18,138 nucleotides of DNA. Source: Oscillospiraceae bacterium (GTDB lineage Bacteria > Bacillota > Clostridia > Oscillospirales > Oscillospiraceae). Shown in pieces: positions 6,355 through 13,798 of this stretch. Below the pieces are notes generated by a model that was not told the origin of the DNA, searched no databases, and saw nothing but the letters and a program-made list of their open reading frames with translations. Where the stretch lies: positions 1 to 18,138 of the forward strand of contig JAEDFW010000023.1 of NCBI GenBank assembly GCA_016297855.1, written 5' to 3'. The position numbers and the translations under genes are program-made. The stretch's first letter is position 1, and every line of letters begins with the position of its first letter.

Positions 6355-7041
6355 TCAGTTGTGCAGGCCGAGATAGTAAGCTTTCTGCAGTTCCTTTTCC
6401 TGTTCATAAGCCTTTTGAATTTCTTTGACGAGCGAGTCGTCTCTTCCCATCTTTGCAAGAAGCGCAGAGATGTTCTGCTCCATCTGGGCCATGGCTGCGT
6501 CGCACTCGTCTTCCTTGGCCAGTGCCTGTTTCATATACTGCATCCCGATGGAATACTTTGCCTCGGTGGTTCGCTCCTCCTCCGGAAGCGCATTGTACGC
6601 ATCGATCGCTTCGTTATATTTTGCCTCGAGCCAGGCAGTATAATCGTCCCTCATCAGATAGATCTCCGCCAGATACTCTGACAGCTGCTTCTGATCGGGA
6701 TCCTCCTGTTCACTCCCGGCTGTAGCCTGTGTGTCTTCCGTCTGGGGCACATCCGGCTGCGCGGTCATGCGGTCGATCAGTTCCTCGCGTCTGAGTTCGC
6801 CTGCCCGCAGCTCCTGGCGTTCCTCATCGGTCAAGTCACGCACGCTCACGCCCTGCAAATCCTCCGTCGCGTCCTCAATTGTCTGATATGTCGTCGTCAT
6901 CATCGTAGCCAGATCGTCTCTAGAATGCGACAGCGACGTTTTGACCGCCATCAGATTGTCCCACTGCCATAGGCAAACCGCACCCAAGGCGAGTACCAGA
7001 ATCAAAAACACGGCAAGAATGATCTTGGTTGTCGTTCTCAT
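6355..7041 (-). CDS. Membrane-anchored, Glu-rich coiled-coil protein at the end of the polysaccharide operon, function unknown
   Basis: A protein of 228 residues; ATG at 7041 with GAGG 8 nt upstream. Residues 6-26 are a single hydrophobic anchor ('IILAVFLILVLALGAVCLW'), so the rest is probably outside the cell. Residues 30-95 are helical and acidic, 96-120 form a Gln/Glu/Asp-rich low-complexity linker, and 121-228 are again helical with 'EYLAEIYLMRDDYTAWLEAKY', 'ALPEEERT', 'GMQYMKQALAKEDECDAAM' and an end 'LQKAYYLGLHN'. I recall similar proteins near surface-polysaccharide genes in Clostridia but no assigned function. Being last in the operon and preceded by a hairpin (7068-7083) it may be made at a different level from capD. 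Confidence 0.75.
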   Translation of the reverse strand: MRTTTKIILAVFLILVLALGAVCLWQWDNLMAVKTSLSHSRDDLATMMTTTYQTIEDATEDLQGVSVRDLTDEERQELRAGELRREELIDRMTAQPDVPQTEDTQATAGSEQEDPDQKQLSEYLAEIYLMRDDYTAWLEAKYNEAIDAYNALPEEERTTEAKYSIGMQYMKQALAKEDECDAAMAQMEQNISALLAKMGRDDSLVKEIQKAYEQEKELQKAYYLGLHN

Positions 7042-7067
7042 ACATTTTTCCTCGTTTGGTTCCTACG

Positions 7068-7083
7068 CGGCGCTTTTGCGCCG
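7068..7083 (-). other. Intercistronic hairpin between the dehydratase gene and the last operon gene
   Basis: CGGCGC-TTTT-GCGCCG forms a 6-bp GC-only stem with a 4-nt loop (AAAA on the minus-strand RNA). No T-run follows on the minus strand, so it is not a standard terminator. It could protect the upstream RNA end or tune expression of the gene at 6355. Confidence 0.5.
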
Positions 7084-7088
7084 TGCCG

Positions 7089-8969
7089 CTACATTGCCGT
7101 CTGACACACGCCGCCGTCCACGGGGTGATACGTGCGCACCAGAGACTGCACCATCCGGCGGATGTTTTCGTCGTTGTTTTCGCTGGCTGTTTTCAGCTCA
7201 TTCAGCGCGTCCATCAGCTGCTCCTCATTAAAGTCATTGAAATGCCCGATAAAAATCAGCTCATTTGGTGTTTTGTCCAGTCCCTCATCCTGCATCAGCA
7301 GTTCCTCATAGAGCTTTTCACCCGGGCGCAGTCCGACGTAGACAATCGGGATATCCACCTCGGGCTCCAGCCCCGTCAGGCGGATCATATTGCGCGCCAA
7401 ATCGTCGATGTGTACCGGCTCTCCCATGTCGAGTACAAAGACCTCGCCGCCTTTGGCATAGACGCACGCCTGCAGCACGAGCGATACCGCCTCGGAGATT
7501 GTCATAAAATACCGGATGACATCTGGATGTGTGACCGTCACCGGGCCGCCGCGCTCGATCTGCTTTCTGAACAGCGGGATCACACTGCCGTTGGAGCCAA
7601 GCACATTGCCGAAGCGCACAGCGGTAAATTTTGTGTTGGAGTTTCTGCCGATGACCTGAACTATCATCTCACAGATTCGCTTGGAAGCGCCCATGATGTT
7701 GGTGGGATTGACTGCCTTATCCGACGAGATCAGCACAAACGTTTCCGCCTGATACCGGTCTGCCGCGCAGGCGACATTGTATGTACCAAAAACGTTATTT
7801 TTGATCGCCTCATTGGGGCTGTCCTCCATCAGCGGCACATGCTTATGCGCCGCGGCATGACAGACGATCTGTGGATGATACTGCCGGAACATCATTTCCA
7901 CGCGTTTGCCGTCCCGTACTGATCCAATACAGACCTCCAGATCCAGCTCCGGATTGGTGTGCCGCAGCTCCTGCTGAATGTCATAGGCGTTATTTTCATA
8001 GATATCAAAAATAATCAGCTTTCTGGGCTTCTGGCGTGCGATCTGCCGGCAGAGTTCGCTGCCGATCGAGCCGCCGCCACCAGTCACCAGAACGGTTTTC
8101 CCCGCAAAATAACCGCCGATCTCGCTCAGATCCACCTGCACCTTGTCCCTGCCCAACAGATCCTCCACTGCTACGTTTCGGAGCTCCTGCACACGCACCT
8201 GCCCGCTTGCCAGCTGATACAGCCCCGGCATCGTCTGGATGCGGCACTTGGTTTTCTGGCAGATAGCGACGATTTCGCGTCTGTTCTTTGCAGAGGCGGT
8301 CGGAATGGCAAGAATGATATCCTTGATTCCATATTTTCCCACACAGCGTTCAATGCACTCGCGCCCGCCGATAATTTTGACGCCCATCAGAAATGATCCT
8401 TGCTTCTGCAAATCATCGTCGATGATGCAGACGACACGGTTCTGACTGTGCTCGCTGTGTTGCAGCTCACGCAGCACCATTGCGCCTGAAGCTCCGCCGC
8501 CGATCAACATCGTCGGTCTGCGCACATGAATGGGACGGCTGCGCCTGCTGCGCAGCACACGGTATAGAACACGTATAAATGCAACGCCCAGAAAGAGATA
8601 GACCGCATTCAGCACCGGTGTCGTTCTCGGCAGGTAAATATCCAGCAGCAGCGACAATATTACGCCTGCCAAATTGGCCAGAACCGATGCAATCGCGATA
8701 TTCAGCATCTCGTCTATGCTTGCAAATTCCCATAGACTGCGGTACAGCCGCAGCAGCGCAAAAACTATGATTGCCGCAGCGGTGTAGTACGGTGCCAGAC
8801 GCAGATACGCCTCAACAAATCCGGATTCCGCAAGCTCACTGATATGAAATTCAAATCTGGTCAGCAGCGCGCCGAGCGCAGCAGCGTTGATGATCAATGC
8901 ATCGACAAAGGCCAGAGCTAAGACACGAATTCCCAGCACTTTATCAATTTGTTTCCTGAATATGGCCAT
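7089..8969 (-). CDS. Membrane-bound UDP-sugar 4,6-dehydratase (CapD/PglF/FlaA1-like)
   Basis: A protein of 626 residues, the usual length of the long CapD/PglF type. Four N-terminal hydrophobic helices (about 12-33, 48-70, 80-102, 108-126) are followed by a first Rossmann-like domain with 'MLIGGGASGAMVLREL' near 153. The catalytic extended SDR domain starts with the NAD-binding 'VLVTGGGGSIGSELCRQI' near 292. Around 411-427 'SSDKAVNPTNIMGASKR' carries the Lys-containing active site in which Met replaces the usual SDR Tyr, typical of this dehydratase group. Later 'RFGNVLGSNGSVIPLFRKQI' and 'LRPGEKLYEELL' are conserved. It likely converts a UDP-HexNAc to the 4-keto-6-deoxy sugar that starts an unusual surface sugar. 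The ribosome-binding site is buried in a hairpin (8978-8992). Confidence 0.93.
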   Translation of the reverse strand: MAIFRKQIDKVLGIRVLALAFVDALIINAAALGALLTRFEFHISELAESGFVEAYLRLAPYYTAAAIIVFALLRLYRSLWEFASIDEMLNIAIASVLANLAGVILSLLLDIYLPRTTPVLNAVYLFLGVAFIRVLYRVLRSRRSRPIHVRRPTMLIGGGASGAMVLRELQHSEHSQNRVVCIIDDDLQKQGSFLMGVKIIGGRECIERCVGKYGIKDIILAIPTASAKNRREIVAICQKTKCRIQTMPGLYQLASGQVRVQELRNVAVEDLLGRDKVQVDLSEIGGYFAGKTVLVTGGGGSIGSELCRQIARQKPRKLIIFDIYENNAYDIQQELRHTNPELDLEVCIGSVRDGKRVEMMFRQYHPQIVCHAAAHKHVPLMEDSPNEAIKNNVFGTYNVACAADRYQAETFVLISSDKAVNPTNIMGASKRICEMIVQVIGRNSNTKFTAVRFGNVLGSNGSVIPLFRKQIERGGPVTVTHPDVIRYFMTISEAVSLVLQACVYAKGGEVFVLDMGEPVHIDDLARNMIRLTGLEPEVDIPIVYVGLRPGEKLYEELLMQDEGLDKTPNELIFIGHFNDFNEEQLMDALNELKTASENNDENIRRMVQSLVRTYHPVDGGVCQTAM

Positions 8970-8992
8970 ACCCTGTTCTCCGGTGACCGGAG
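8970..8992 (-). promoter_or_regulatory. Hairpin burying the ribosome-binding site of the dehydratase gene
   Basis: On the minus strand the gap before the dehydratase reads CTCCGGT-C-ACCGGAG (complement of 8978-8992), a perfect 7-bp arm pair. The last GGAG is the only good ribosome-binding site, 8 nt before the ATG at 8969, and it pairs with CTCC of the left arm. The central pairs cannot all close, so the real loop would be 3 nt or more. A purine-rich, A-heavy stretch precedes it. The arrangement is directly seen; translational control is inferred. Confidence 0.5.
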
Positions 8993-9034
8993 GCCCTTCT
9001 TTCTGTCTTTTCTGTTTTTTCTGCTTCCAGAATC

Positions 9035-10438
9035 TTATTTGTTTCCATAGCCGTAGCCATAGTAACCGTAGGAGCTACCCTTTCTGTCTGCGCCGTTGAG
9101 CACGCTGCCGATCAGCTGCAAATCACTGTCGGAAATCATCTGCACGCCCTCGAGGATCTGGTCGCGCGAGGCATAGTTCTGCCGGATCACCATCAACGCG
9201 CAGTCTGCGAGCGCCGCGATCTCAGATGCATCTGAAAGGATGGACGACGGCGGCGTATCCAGCAGGATCACGTCAAAGACGTTTCGCATCTGATCAATGA
9301 ACAGTTTCATTTTTTGCTGTGAAAGAAGTTCCGCCGCATTGGCGTACGGTCTGCCGCCGAATACGGCATAAAAACCTGGAGTCTCCATCGCATGAAGGAC
9401 CGTGTCCACTTCTGCCTTGCCCGTCAGATATTCCGTCATACCTGCTGCGTTTTTGATGCCGAGCATCGCTGCAGTGGAAGGATTTCGAAGATCGCAGTCC
9501 ACAAGAAGGACTCGCTTCCCTTTCTGAGCCAGAGACAACGCCAGATTCACGCAAACCGTCGTCTTACCCTCTCCGGGAATCGCACTGGAAACCATAAGAA
9601 CCTTCGCCTCGTGCGCCTGCATCTCTTTTTCAACCCGGATACGCAGCAAATTCACAGCATCGGCAAAACCGAACGATCGCTTTTGCCGAGTCAGAACCGG
9701 ATACGCGCCTATCGTACCGCTTGTTTTGTGGGTTTTTTTCTGAAAACCGCGGACCTGCGGAAATACGCCGATACACGGCAAATGCATCAGCCGCTTCAGC
9801 TCTTCCTCGTTGTGAACAGTCGGCCGCACCGTCACAAGCAGCATAGAAACGGCCAGCCATACAAAAACACCCAGCAGAACACCGTATTTCACAGCAGACG
9901 AGTAGCTGCGCTCGTTGACAGGGTTGGACGGCAATCCGCTTTCATCCAGCAGAGTCATGACCGTCGGTCCTACGACAAATTCCGCGACCTCAGGATAGAA
10001 TTTGATCACCGCGTTCAACACGTCGTAGGCCAGCTGCGGATCGCTGCTTGTCACAGACAACGTAAAAATATTGGTATTTTCATGTACACTCGCACTGACC
10101 GCCGGCATGGCTTTGATTCCCAATTCCTTTGTCACCACGTCGCTCAGTGCGCCGCTGGTCAGGATATACGGGAATGTCTTTGCCATCTGCTCCGCCGTGG
10201 CGGAGTTATACGACCGGATGTCCGCCTGCAGAGGATTCGATACGTAGACGGTAAACGTCGCCGTCGCCCGGTATATGGGGGTATAGCTCCGGTAGCTCCT
10301 GTAACACAGAGCTGCCGTGATAATCATCACCGCGAGCACACCCAGCCAAAGAAGATGCAGTGCCTGTCTGCACAGATCCGTCGCAACCAGGCGCAGATCC
10401 AGCCCCGAGGTGCTTTTTTCTGTATTCTCACTGCTCAT
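9035..10438 (-). CDS. Wzz/BY-kinase fusion: polysaccharide co-polymerase with tyrosine autokinase domain (copy 1)
   Basis: A protein of 467 residues; ATG at 10438 with GGAG 8 nt upstream. The N-terminal half is a Wzz-type chain-length domain with two helices (about 28-48 and 182-204) around an extracellular part ending in 'GLPSNPVNE'. The C-terminal half is a BY-kinase: Walker A 'SSAIPGEGKTT' (about 283-293), Walker A' 'LLVDCDLRNP' (about 309), Walker B 'VILLDTPP' (about 388). The last residues 'SSYGYYGYGYGNK' hold five tyrosines, the expected autophosphorylation cluster. In many Bacillota the two halves are separate proteins; here they are fused. It should control assembly and export of the polysaccharide with the paralogue at 10454 and be dephosphorylated by the CpsB-like protein. 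Confidence 0.92.
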   Translation of the reverse strand: MSSENTEKSTSGLDLRLVATDLCRQALHLLWLGVLAVMIITAALCYRSYRSYTPIYRATATFTVYVSNPLQADIRSYNSATAEQMAKTFPYILTSGALSDVVTKELGIKAMPAVSASVHENTNIFTLSVTSSDPQLAYDVLNAVIKFYPEVAEFVVGPTVMTLLDESGLPSNPVNERSYSSAVKYGVLLGVFVWLAVSMLLVTVRPTVHNEEELKRLMHLPCIGVFPQVRGFQKKTHKTSGTIGAYPVLTRQKRSFGFADAVNLLRIRVEKEMQAHEAKVLMVSSAIPGEGKTTVCVNLALSLAQKGKRVLLVDCDLRNPSTAAMLGIKNAAGMTEYLTGKAEVDTVLHAMETPGFYAVFGGRPYANAAELLSQQKMKLFIDQMRNVFDVILLDTPPSSILSDASEIAALADCALMVIRQNYASRDQILEGVQMISDSDLQLIGSVLNGADRKGSSYGYYGYGYGNK

Positions 10439-10453
10439 GTCAACTTCTCCGCT

Positions 10454-11917
10454 TTACTGTTCCAATTTGTTTGCCGCGCCATACGCGCCGTATCTTCCGT
10501 ACTTTCCATACTTGCCGTACTTTCCATACCACCCATAGCCATAACCGCCCTCTTGAGACAGGAAGGATGTATACATGTTGTTCAACACGCATCCCAGCAG
10601 TCTGGACTTCGCTCTGCCAAGCGTCATCAGCGCACCTGCAAGCATGTCTGCCTTCGCCGCGTTCTGCTGGATCACCAGCAGCGACGCGTCGGCAAACTCC
10701 ATCAGGCTCTCTGTATCGGGCGCGGCAGACATTGGGGGCGTATCCAGCACGACAAAATCAAACCGGTCTTTTGCGTCTCGAATGAGGTTCTGCATTCCAT
10801 CGGATGACGCAATCCCTGTGGAATTGCGCAGTTTCCTGCGCTCAGGCAGCACGTAGAGCCCCGTTCTGTTTGAATGCACAATGGCGCTGTCCAATTCCGC
10901 GCGGCCGCTTGCCACATCCGACGTGCCGTCGCCGCGGCTATTGAGATTCAGGATCTTATAGCAAGCAGGCTTTCGCATATCACAGTCGATGAGCAAGATC
11001 CGGTTTCCTTTTTGGGCCATTGTAAGTGCCAGATTGACCGCGACCGTGGACTTCCCCTCATTTTCCAGCACACTCGTGACCAACAGAACCTTTCCGTCCT
11101 TCGGCATATGCTGCTCCACCTTGCGGCGCAGCTTGCGGAAATTCTCAACAAACGAAAATCCGATGGCGGGATTGGTGATGACGATACTCGTCTTTTTCCG
11201 TCTAAGCCAGGAAGCGAGTGTTTTTTGTTTCTTCTCGTGGTGAATCTCTGCCAACACGCGGCAGCCGAGCTTGTCTTCAGCCTCACGCCTGCTGCGCACA
11301 ACATCCTTCGAATACGACATTGCTGCCAGCAGCACCATCATGCCCAGCCCGGCAAGCAGCGCCGCCTTTTTCATGTTGGTCTCGGCGCGCATCGGATTCG
11401 ACGGCGCACTTGGCACGACCGGCGCCTGCAGTACCTCCAGTACCGTATCGCCCAACACCTGATACGACACCGTTTCGTGATTTTCAATGACCGCCCGTGT
11501 GACCAGAAACGCCGTGCGCGGATCAGCGGCAGTTACATGCAGTGTCAGAAGGTTTGTCTCTGCGATTGCCTCAGCACTGATCGTGCCGTCAAAGGATGGC
11601 ATGCCGAGTTGTTCGAGAATCTTCGTCCGCAGAATGGAGCTGTTCAGCACCTCGGAAAAAACTGACGCCAGATTGGATGTCGCAGACAAATTCTGATACA
11701 CCGTACTGGAGCTGTCTCTAACGGAAACGACAAAGGACGTATTTGTCGTGTAGACCGGCTTATACAGCAACTGCGTTGCCGTATAGGCAGCCATCGCAGC
11801 CAGAAGCACCGCCGCAACGATCACATACCACCGTTTCAGCACATCCCGAACGACCGTAATGGGGTCAAAGGAAAACAAACTGATCTGCTCTGGCTGATTC
11901 TCTTTCTTTTCCTGCAT
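10454..11917 (-). CDS. Wzz/BY-kinase fusion: polysaccharide co-polymerase with tyrosine autokinase domain (copy 2)
   Basis: A protein of 487 residues; ATG at 11917 with GAGGAG upstream. Wzz-type part with helices at about 30-52 and 185-203 and the Pro-rich 'PSAPSNPMRAE' before the second helix. Kinase part: Walker A 'TSVLENEGKST' (about 281-291), Walker A' 'LLIDCDMRKP' (about 305) and Walker B 'VVLDTPPMS' (about 387). The tail from about 456 is a run of Tyr-Gly units with eight tyrosines, coded by a 9-bp tandem repeat. Adjacent copy 1 is only distantly similar outside motifs, so the duplication is old and the two probably form a hetero-oligomer or handle different polymers (inference). The gene lies 4 nt after the Ig-like protein gene. 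Confidence 0.92.
   Translation of the reverse strand: MQEKKENQPEQISLFSFDPITVVRDVLKRWYVIVAAVLLAAMAAYTATQLLYKPVYTTNTSFVVSVRDSSSTVYQNLSATSNLASVFSEVLNSSILRTKILEQLGMPSFDGTISAEAIAETNLLTLHVTAADPRTAFLVTRAVIENHETVSYQVLGDTVLEVLQAPVVPSAPSNPMRAETNMKKAALLAGLGMMVLLAAMSYSKDVVRSRREAEDKLGCRVLAEIHHEKKQKTLASWLRRKKTSIVITNPAIGFSFVENFRKLRRKVEQHMPKDGKVLLVTSVLENEGKSTVAVNLALTMAQKGNRILLIDCDMRKPACYKILNLNSRGDGTSDVASGRAELDSAIVHSNRTGLYVLPERRKLRNSTGIASSDGMQNLIRDAKDRFDFVVLDTPPMSAAPDTESLMEFADASLLVIQQNAAKADMLAGALMTLGRAKSRLLGCVLNNMYTSFLSQEGGYGYGWYGKYGKYGKYGRYGAYGAANKLEQ
10479..10545 (-). repeat. 9-bp tandem repeat coding the Tyr-Gly-Lys/Arg tail of BY-kinase copy 2
   Basis: About seven imperfect 9-nt units (such as CGTACTTTC, CATACTTGC, CGTATCTTC on the plus strand) code the repeating tripeptide Lys/Arg/Ala-Tyr-Gly. 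This short repeat could change length by slippage and so alter the number of phosphorylatable tyrosines without a frameshift. Confidence 0.8.
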
Positions 11918-11921
11918 CAGC

Positions 11922-12764
11922 TTACTCCTCTACAACAACAATCAGTCTGGTATGGCCCGTATTGGTGCCGCTGCGCACCGTATAGGATACGCTGTAGTAC
12001 CCCGGAAGATTGGTATTGACATCTGAATCTGTCGTAATCTCGACCGACTCGGCGTTACTGCGCAGATTGATCTGCTTTGTGCCGTATGTGAACGTGTCCA
12101 GATACGACGCCGCGTGGAAGGTATCACCCGTTTTCAGATACACCAGCGGTTGCGTCAGGTCTACCGTAGCGTCATAGTCCGCAGCGGCATAGACCTCGAC
12201 CGGAACAATCAGATAGGCGGTGTCGCCCATACTGTTGGTAACACGGAACTGCACCTCATGCACGCCCAACTCACTGATACTGGTGTCGGCTGAAATGAGC
12301 GTACCTTTGACAGCGTCATCCAGCGTCCCGTCGATCGCGTCCTGCGCACCAACATAGTCAAAAACGTCAAAACGGCTGCCGCTGCGGAACAGCAGTGGCT
12401 GCGACAGCGTAAAGCGCGGGCTTTCATAGTCGGTATAGTGCACAGTGCGTTCCTTCTTCGACACATTCCCAGCGGAATCAAACGCGGCATAGTTCACCTG
12501 CGCCGTATGGTCAGAGCTGATATCGGACACACTCTCAACCAAAAGCAGATTTGTCACGTCACCATCTTTATCATCTCTCGCAGTCACGTCTGCCAACAGC
12601 GCATCTCTTTCCGTCTTCACGGAGATTTCAAGCACTCCTTCCGGAATAAAGATCGTTGGCGGTGTATGGTCTTGCCTGCGCTGAACGGAAATCTGGTAAC
12701 AGATAAATCCTGCGCAGCACATTCCGACAATGACCAGCACAGCCCATGCTCTGTTTTTCTTCAC
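11922..12764 (-). CDS. Membrane-anchored protein with Ig-like/DUF5011-type repeats, part of the polysaccharide operon
   Basis: A protein of 280 residues with a GTG start at 12764; GGAG lies 9 nt upstream. Residues 7-27 form a signal anchor, so the rest is extracellular. Three beta-rich modules follow, about 34-112, 113-192 and 195-279. The first two show the 'DxxDG' calcium-type signature, 'ARDDKDGDVT' and 'AQDAIDGTLD', and end in 'VNYAAFDSAGN' or 'VQFRVTNSMGD', typical of DUF5011/Ig-like bacterial repeats. The third lacks that signature. There is no LPxTG sorting motif. It sits between cpsB and the kinases with 4- and 15-nt gaps, which suggests a role in polysaccharide assembly or attachment at the outer face, but the function is not established. 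Confidence 0.8.
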   Translation of the reverse strand: MKKNRAWAVLVIVGMCCAGFICYQISVQRRQDHTPPTIFIPEGVLEISVKTERDALLADVTARDDKDGDVTNLLLVESVSDISSDHTAQVNYAAFDSAGNVSKKERTVHYTDYESPRFTLSQPLLFRSGSRFDVFDYVGAQDAIDGTLDDAVKGTLISADTSISELGVHEVQFRVTNSMGDTAYLIVPVEVYAAADYDATVDLTQPLVYLKTGDTFHAASYLDTFTYGTKQINLRSNAESVEITTDSDVNTNLPGYYSVSYTVRSGTNTGHTRLIVVVEE

Positions 12765-12779
12765 GAAACATTCTCCTCA

Positions 12780-13526
12780 TCAAAACCAATCCGGCTGCTT
12801 CATGGCAATTACCTGATTCAGAAGCACCCGGCGCGGGTTCTCCTCCAGAAGTCTTTGCGCTGTCTGCTGACCGAATTCGTCGGCAATCAGCCGGTACGCG
12901 TCCAGCATCCAGGTTGTCCGCCTTACAGGCGAATGCGCGTCACTGGCCACAAAAGAAGCAAGCCCGCGCTCAACCAGCGCATACGCCATCGCCTGCGCCG
13001 CACGTCCGAAATGTCCCTGCAGGCTCCCACGGTTGAGCTGCATCAGACAGCCCATCTTCTGCCACTGATTGACAATCGCAGGTTCTTCCTGCACATATTG
13101 ATAGCGCTCAGGATGGGCCACCACAGGCCGGTAGCCCATCGCAGTGACCTGCCGCAGAATCTGCGTTGCTTCTTCTGCATAGCCAGAAAACGGAAACTCA
13201 ATCAGCGGATATCCCGACTCGGCAAGCGTACTTAGTCTGCCGTGATACAGCAGCTCAGCCGTCTCCGGTGTACCGAAGATTTCCATTCCCAAATACACCT
13301 GCAGCTCAATGGACGCCTCGCGGATCGCGCTGCGAAACGCGGTAAACGCCCGGTAGAGATCCTGCCCGTAATAATTCTCAAAATAACCCGGCATATTGCT
13401 GTGCGGCGTTGCAATGATGGCTGTAACGCCGCTTTTTGCCGCCAGCTCTGCCATCTCGAGCGCCGTTTCCATATCCGGCGCACCATCGTCCAGTTCCGGC
13501 AGAATATGCGCGTGAATATCGATCAT
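12780..13526 (-). CDS. cpsB: PHP-type protein-tyrosine phosphatase (CpsB/CapC/Wzb-like)
   Basis: A protein of 248 residues, normal for the family. Metal-binding motifs are all present: 'MIDIHAHILPELDDG' (His5, His7), 'ATPHSN' (His42), Glu in 'GMEIFGT' near 107, 'HPERY' near 136 and 'SDAHSP' near 195. CpsB enzymes are manganese-dependent phosphatases that remove phosphate from the tyrosine tail of BY-kinases, here the two fusions downstream. The ATG overlaps the stop of the PqqD-like gene by 4 nt (ATGA), which is unusual company for this phosphatase and links the peptide-type module to the polysaccharide module. Confidence 0.94.
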   Translation of the reverse strand: MIDIHAHILPELDDGAPDMETALEMAELAAKSGVTAIIATPHSNMPGYFENYYGQDLYRAFTAFRSAIREASIELQVYLGMEIFGTPETAELLYHGRLSTLAESGYPLIEFPFSGYAEEATQILRQVTAMGYRPVVAHPERYQYVQEEPAIVNQWQKMGCLMQLNRGSLQGHFGRAAQAMAYALVERGLASFVASDAHSPVRRTTWMLDAYRLIADEFGQQTAQRLLEENPRRVLLNQVIAMKQPDWF

Positions 13527-13798
13527 TGCGCATCATCTACCAGCGCGCCGATCTGACGCAGCTGCTGTACAAACTCTTCCGTATCGGCAAGCGCAGTATT
13601 CTCGTCCACGTCGTATTCCTTTGTGATAAGCGCCGCCACCTCACAGACAGTATGCTCTTCGGCAAGCGTCTGGAAGATAAATCGTCCAACATCATTCATT
13701 GTGATGAGTCCGTTAAACTTTGCTGCAGCTGCACCAGTAGGCACCAGAAGGAACTCCCCTGCGATCTGGCGCATAATATAATCGTTTGAAACTCTCAT
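13523..13798 (-). CDS. PqqD-like peptide chaperone (RiPP recognition element)
   Basis: A protein of 91 residues, typical for stand-alone PqqD. The ATG at 13798 is chosen because it overlaps the upstream stop by 4 nt and gives a family-length protein starting MRVSNDYIMRQIAGEFLLVP; the longer frame has no support. Visible marks are 'GEFLLVPTGAAAAKFNGLITMNDVG' split around the beta sheet, then the helix 'FIFQTLAEEHTVCEVAALI' and 'EFVQQLRQIGAL'. PqqD-type domains bind the leader of a precursor peptide and present it to a modifying enzyme, often a radical SAM/SPASM protein such as the one at 17214. No precursor is seen in the window. Confidence 0.88.
   Translation of the reverse strand: MRVSNDYIMRQIAGEFLLVPTGAAAAKFNGLITMNDVGRFIFQTLAEEHTVCEVAALITKEYDVDENTALADTEEFVQQLRQIGALVDDAQ

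Noticed and set aside
9392..10807. A 471-codon open frame on the plus strand opposite the two kinase genes
   Set aside because: It is a mirror of strongly coding minus-strand sequence with recognised domains; its translation is rich in His, Arg, Cys and Gln with no known fold, and no ribosome-binding site is seen.
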